Source: Chloroflexota bacterium (lineage in GTDB: Bacteria > Chloroflexota > Limnocylindria > P2-11E). Taken from it: DNA of 7,424 bases. A program made the translations under genes and the position numbers. The stretch covers positions 1 through 7,424 of the forward strand of contig JANXXG010000093.1 in NCBI GenBank assembly GCA_025350745.1. The letters are read 5' to 3'. The notes under the pieces are model-generated. The model made no database searches. It saw only the letters and a list, made by a program, of their open reading frames with translations, and had not been told where the DNA came from. Below are positions 6,392 through 7,424 of this stretch, piece after piece. How positions within the stretch are numbered: position 1 is the first letter of the stretch; each line of letters begins with the position of its first letter.

Positions 6392-6550
6392 ATGGCCTAT
6401 CCGCGGGTGCTCGCGCTCGCGGAGATCGCGTGGTCACCTCGCGAGGCGCGGGACTGGGCCTCCTTCAGCGCGCGGCTGCCCTGGGCGTTGCGGTTCCTGG
6501 ACATCTTGGGCGTGCACTACCGCAAGCCGTGAGCGGCGGCGGGGTCGGCG

Positions 6551-7342
6551 CTAGGTCGCGAGCCCGATGTCGAATGTCGCCGCGTACCCCTCGCCGCTCC
6601 TGATGGGCGCGAGGGTGAGCTTGGCCCCGCTCTGCTGGAAGATCCCGTCACCGCTGTTGCGCAGTCGGCCCGCCCCGCCTCGTTGCGCATACGGGGCCAC
6701 GGCGAAGATCTGATCGTTGAGGGTCTCGTCGAAGAAGAGCTGTGAAGTGAAGTCGGCGACCCGGCCGTTCGCGGCCGTTGCACGGATCTTGAAGTGGATG
6801 TGGACCGCGCGGCCCGGGTACCAGCCCGGCCACACCGTCGTGAACGCCGCCTTGCCATTCACGTCGGTCGTCTGGTAGCCGCGAAGGAACTTCGTCCGGT
6901 CGGTCACATCCGAGTACACGCCGAGCGCATCGCATTGCCACACGTCGACCGTCGCGCCCGCGAGCGCAGTGCACGACGAGCCGCTCACCCGGGAGACAAG
7001 GAACGTCAGGCCGAGCGGGACTCCCGGCTTCACGGCGTTCGTGGACGGCTCGGAACGAATGTCCGACCGGTCCAGCTTTTCGTCGACGAAGTACGGACCT
7101 TCGGTGAGCACGGGGCGCACGACACAGGTCGGGAGCGCCACTCCGCTCGCGATGGCCGTCGTAGCCGCCGGCGTGGTGGTCGGGCCCGCGGCCGCCGCCG
7201 CAGCCGTGAGTGACGGCGCGCCGACCGCCGCCGGCGCGCACGCCGCGAGCAGCGCCGAACCGCCGAGCAGGCTCAGGACCTCGCGGCGTTTCAGGATGCG
7301 CCCGATCGGCCGGTCGTCAAGGTCGGCGGCGAAGTGCGTCAC
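6551..7342 (-). CDS. Intradiol ring-cleavage dioxygenase, predicted Tat-exported lipoprotein
   Basis: Intradiol dioxygenases use non-haem Fe(III) to open catechol-type rings between the two hydroxyls, giving muconates. The product has 263 residues. Residues 18-35 (KRREVLSLLGGSALLAAC) combine a twin arginine with a lipobox ending at Cys35, so it is probably exported folded and anchored to the outer face of the membrane. A low-complexity Ala/Thr/Pro linker (about 36-68) follows. The catalytic domain begins at LTEGPYFVDEKLDRSDIR (79-96). Likely iron ligands are Tyr143 (VDVWQCDALGVYSD), Tyr175 (WPGWYPGR), His181 and His183 (HIHFK). The GTG start (7340-7342) overlaps by one base the TAG of the preceding gene (TAGTG), which suggests coupling; no strong Shine-Dalgarno is visible. 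The exact substrate is unknown. Its 3' end faces the GH20 frame with 18 bases between them. Confidence 0.92.
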   Translation of the reverse strand: MTHFAADLDDRPIGRILKRREVLSLLGGSALLAACAPAAVGAPSLTAAAAAAGPTTTPAATTAIASGVALPTCVVRPVLTEGPYFVDEKLDRSDIRSEPSTNAVKPGVPLGLTFLVSRVSGSSCTALAGATVDVWQCDALGVYSDVTDRTKFLRGYQTTDVNGKAAFTTVWPGWYPGRAVHIHFKIRATAANGRVADFTSQLFFDETLNDQIFAVAPYAQRGGAGRLRNSGDGIFQQSGAKLTLAPIRSGEGYAATFDIGLAT

Positions 7343-7424
7343 TAGGTCTTCGGTCCGGTGGCGACAAGGTCAATGACGAGCTTGATCTCGTCGACCACGC
7401 TGAGGACGCGGCCCGGTGCGGCCG
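7342..7424 (-). CDS. 3' end of an unrecognised gene upstream of the dioxygenase
   Basis: The last 26 codons of an open frame enter from the window edge and end at TAG 7342-7344. The third base is G or C in 22 of 26 codons, consistent with coding. The visible tail includes VLSVVDEIKLVIDLVATGPKT, which looks helical and amphipathic. Its stop shares a base with the dioxygenase start, so the two are probably co-transcribed. Too little is present to name a family. Confidence 0.5.
   Translation of the reverse strand, partial: AAPGRVLSVVDEIKLVIDLVATGPKT

Larger units (their letters stand above)
5018..6532 (+). pseudogene. GH20 beta-N-acetylhexosaminidase, full-length frame with two in-frame stops
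   Basis: GH20 enzymes remove terminal N-acetylglucosamine or N-acetylgalactosamine by substrate-assisted catalysis. One frame of 504 codons from GTG 5018 to TGA 6530-6532 covers a complete protein. Residues 1-120 form the N-terminal GH20b-like domain. The TIM-barrel domain starts near 128 (RFRYRGLHLDVGRHFFP), with HWHLTEDQGWRLEI (164-177), PEIEMPGH (235-242) and the catalytic Asp304-Glu305 pair in HIGGDEAPKKRW. The C-terminus is ALAEIAWSP to GVHYRKP. Codon 214 is TAA (5657-5659) and codon 458 is TAG (6389-6391). Each stands where the family has a conserved Tyr (GGF-Y-TQ and VE-Y-MAYPR), so each differs from TAC by one third-base change. There are no indels and codon bias is intact throughout. 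No signal peptide is seen. The start has GGTGGTGG upstream. Recent pseudogene, sequencing error and readthrough all remain possible. Confidence 0.85.

Overview
This is a GC-rich bacterial window (third codon positions are almost always G or C) with eight recognisable genes, one partial unrecognised gene and one candidate small ORF. The mix of a fused TAXI-type TRAP permease, a two-domain ChrA, an intradiol dioxygenase lipoprotein and GTG starts would fit a soil or sediment Chloroflexota or Actinobacteriota member. That placement is an inference; no taxonomic marker is present.

Layout. (1) 2-1753, + strand: the 3' part of a fused TRAP transporter permease, cut by the window edge. (2) 1761-3065, - strand: a long-chain chromate-type transporter (chrA), followed by a possible 46-codon CxCxxC ORF that converges on the TRAP gene. 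(3) 3195-4973, - strand: a tight four-gene operon of ArsR-family repressor, SRPBCC/AHSA1-like protein, VOC/glyoxalase-like protein and MsrA. A 28-bp imperfect palindrome covers the promoter and start region of the repressor gene. (4) 5018-6532, + strand, divergent from the repressor: a full-length GH20 beta-N-acetylhexosaminidase frame interrupted by two in-frame stops, TAA and TAG, each where a conserved Tyr (TAC) is expected. (5) 6551-7424, - strand: a Tat/lipobox-bearing intradiol ring-cleavage dioxygenase, whose start overlaps by one base the stop of a further gene running off the window.

How the genes fit together. The ArsR cluster looks like a self-regulated small-molecule or oxidative-stress operon ending in methionine sulfoxide repair. 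The TRAP permease and ChrA are membrane transporters. The dioxygenase would cleave catechol-type aromatics outside the membrane, and the hexosaminidase would have processed N-acetylglucosaminides in the cytoplasm. I see no CRISPR array, insertion sequence, tRNA or rRNA, and no convincing new multi-gene system. The most noteworthy signals are the doubly stop-interrupted but otherwise intact GH20 frame and the operator palindrome. Other stretches without genes are short: 1902-1943, 3066-3194 (a hairpin only), 4974-5017 (promoter/operator) and 6533-6550.
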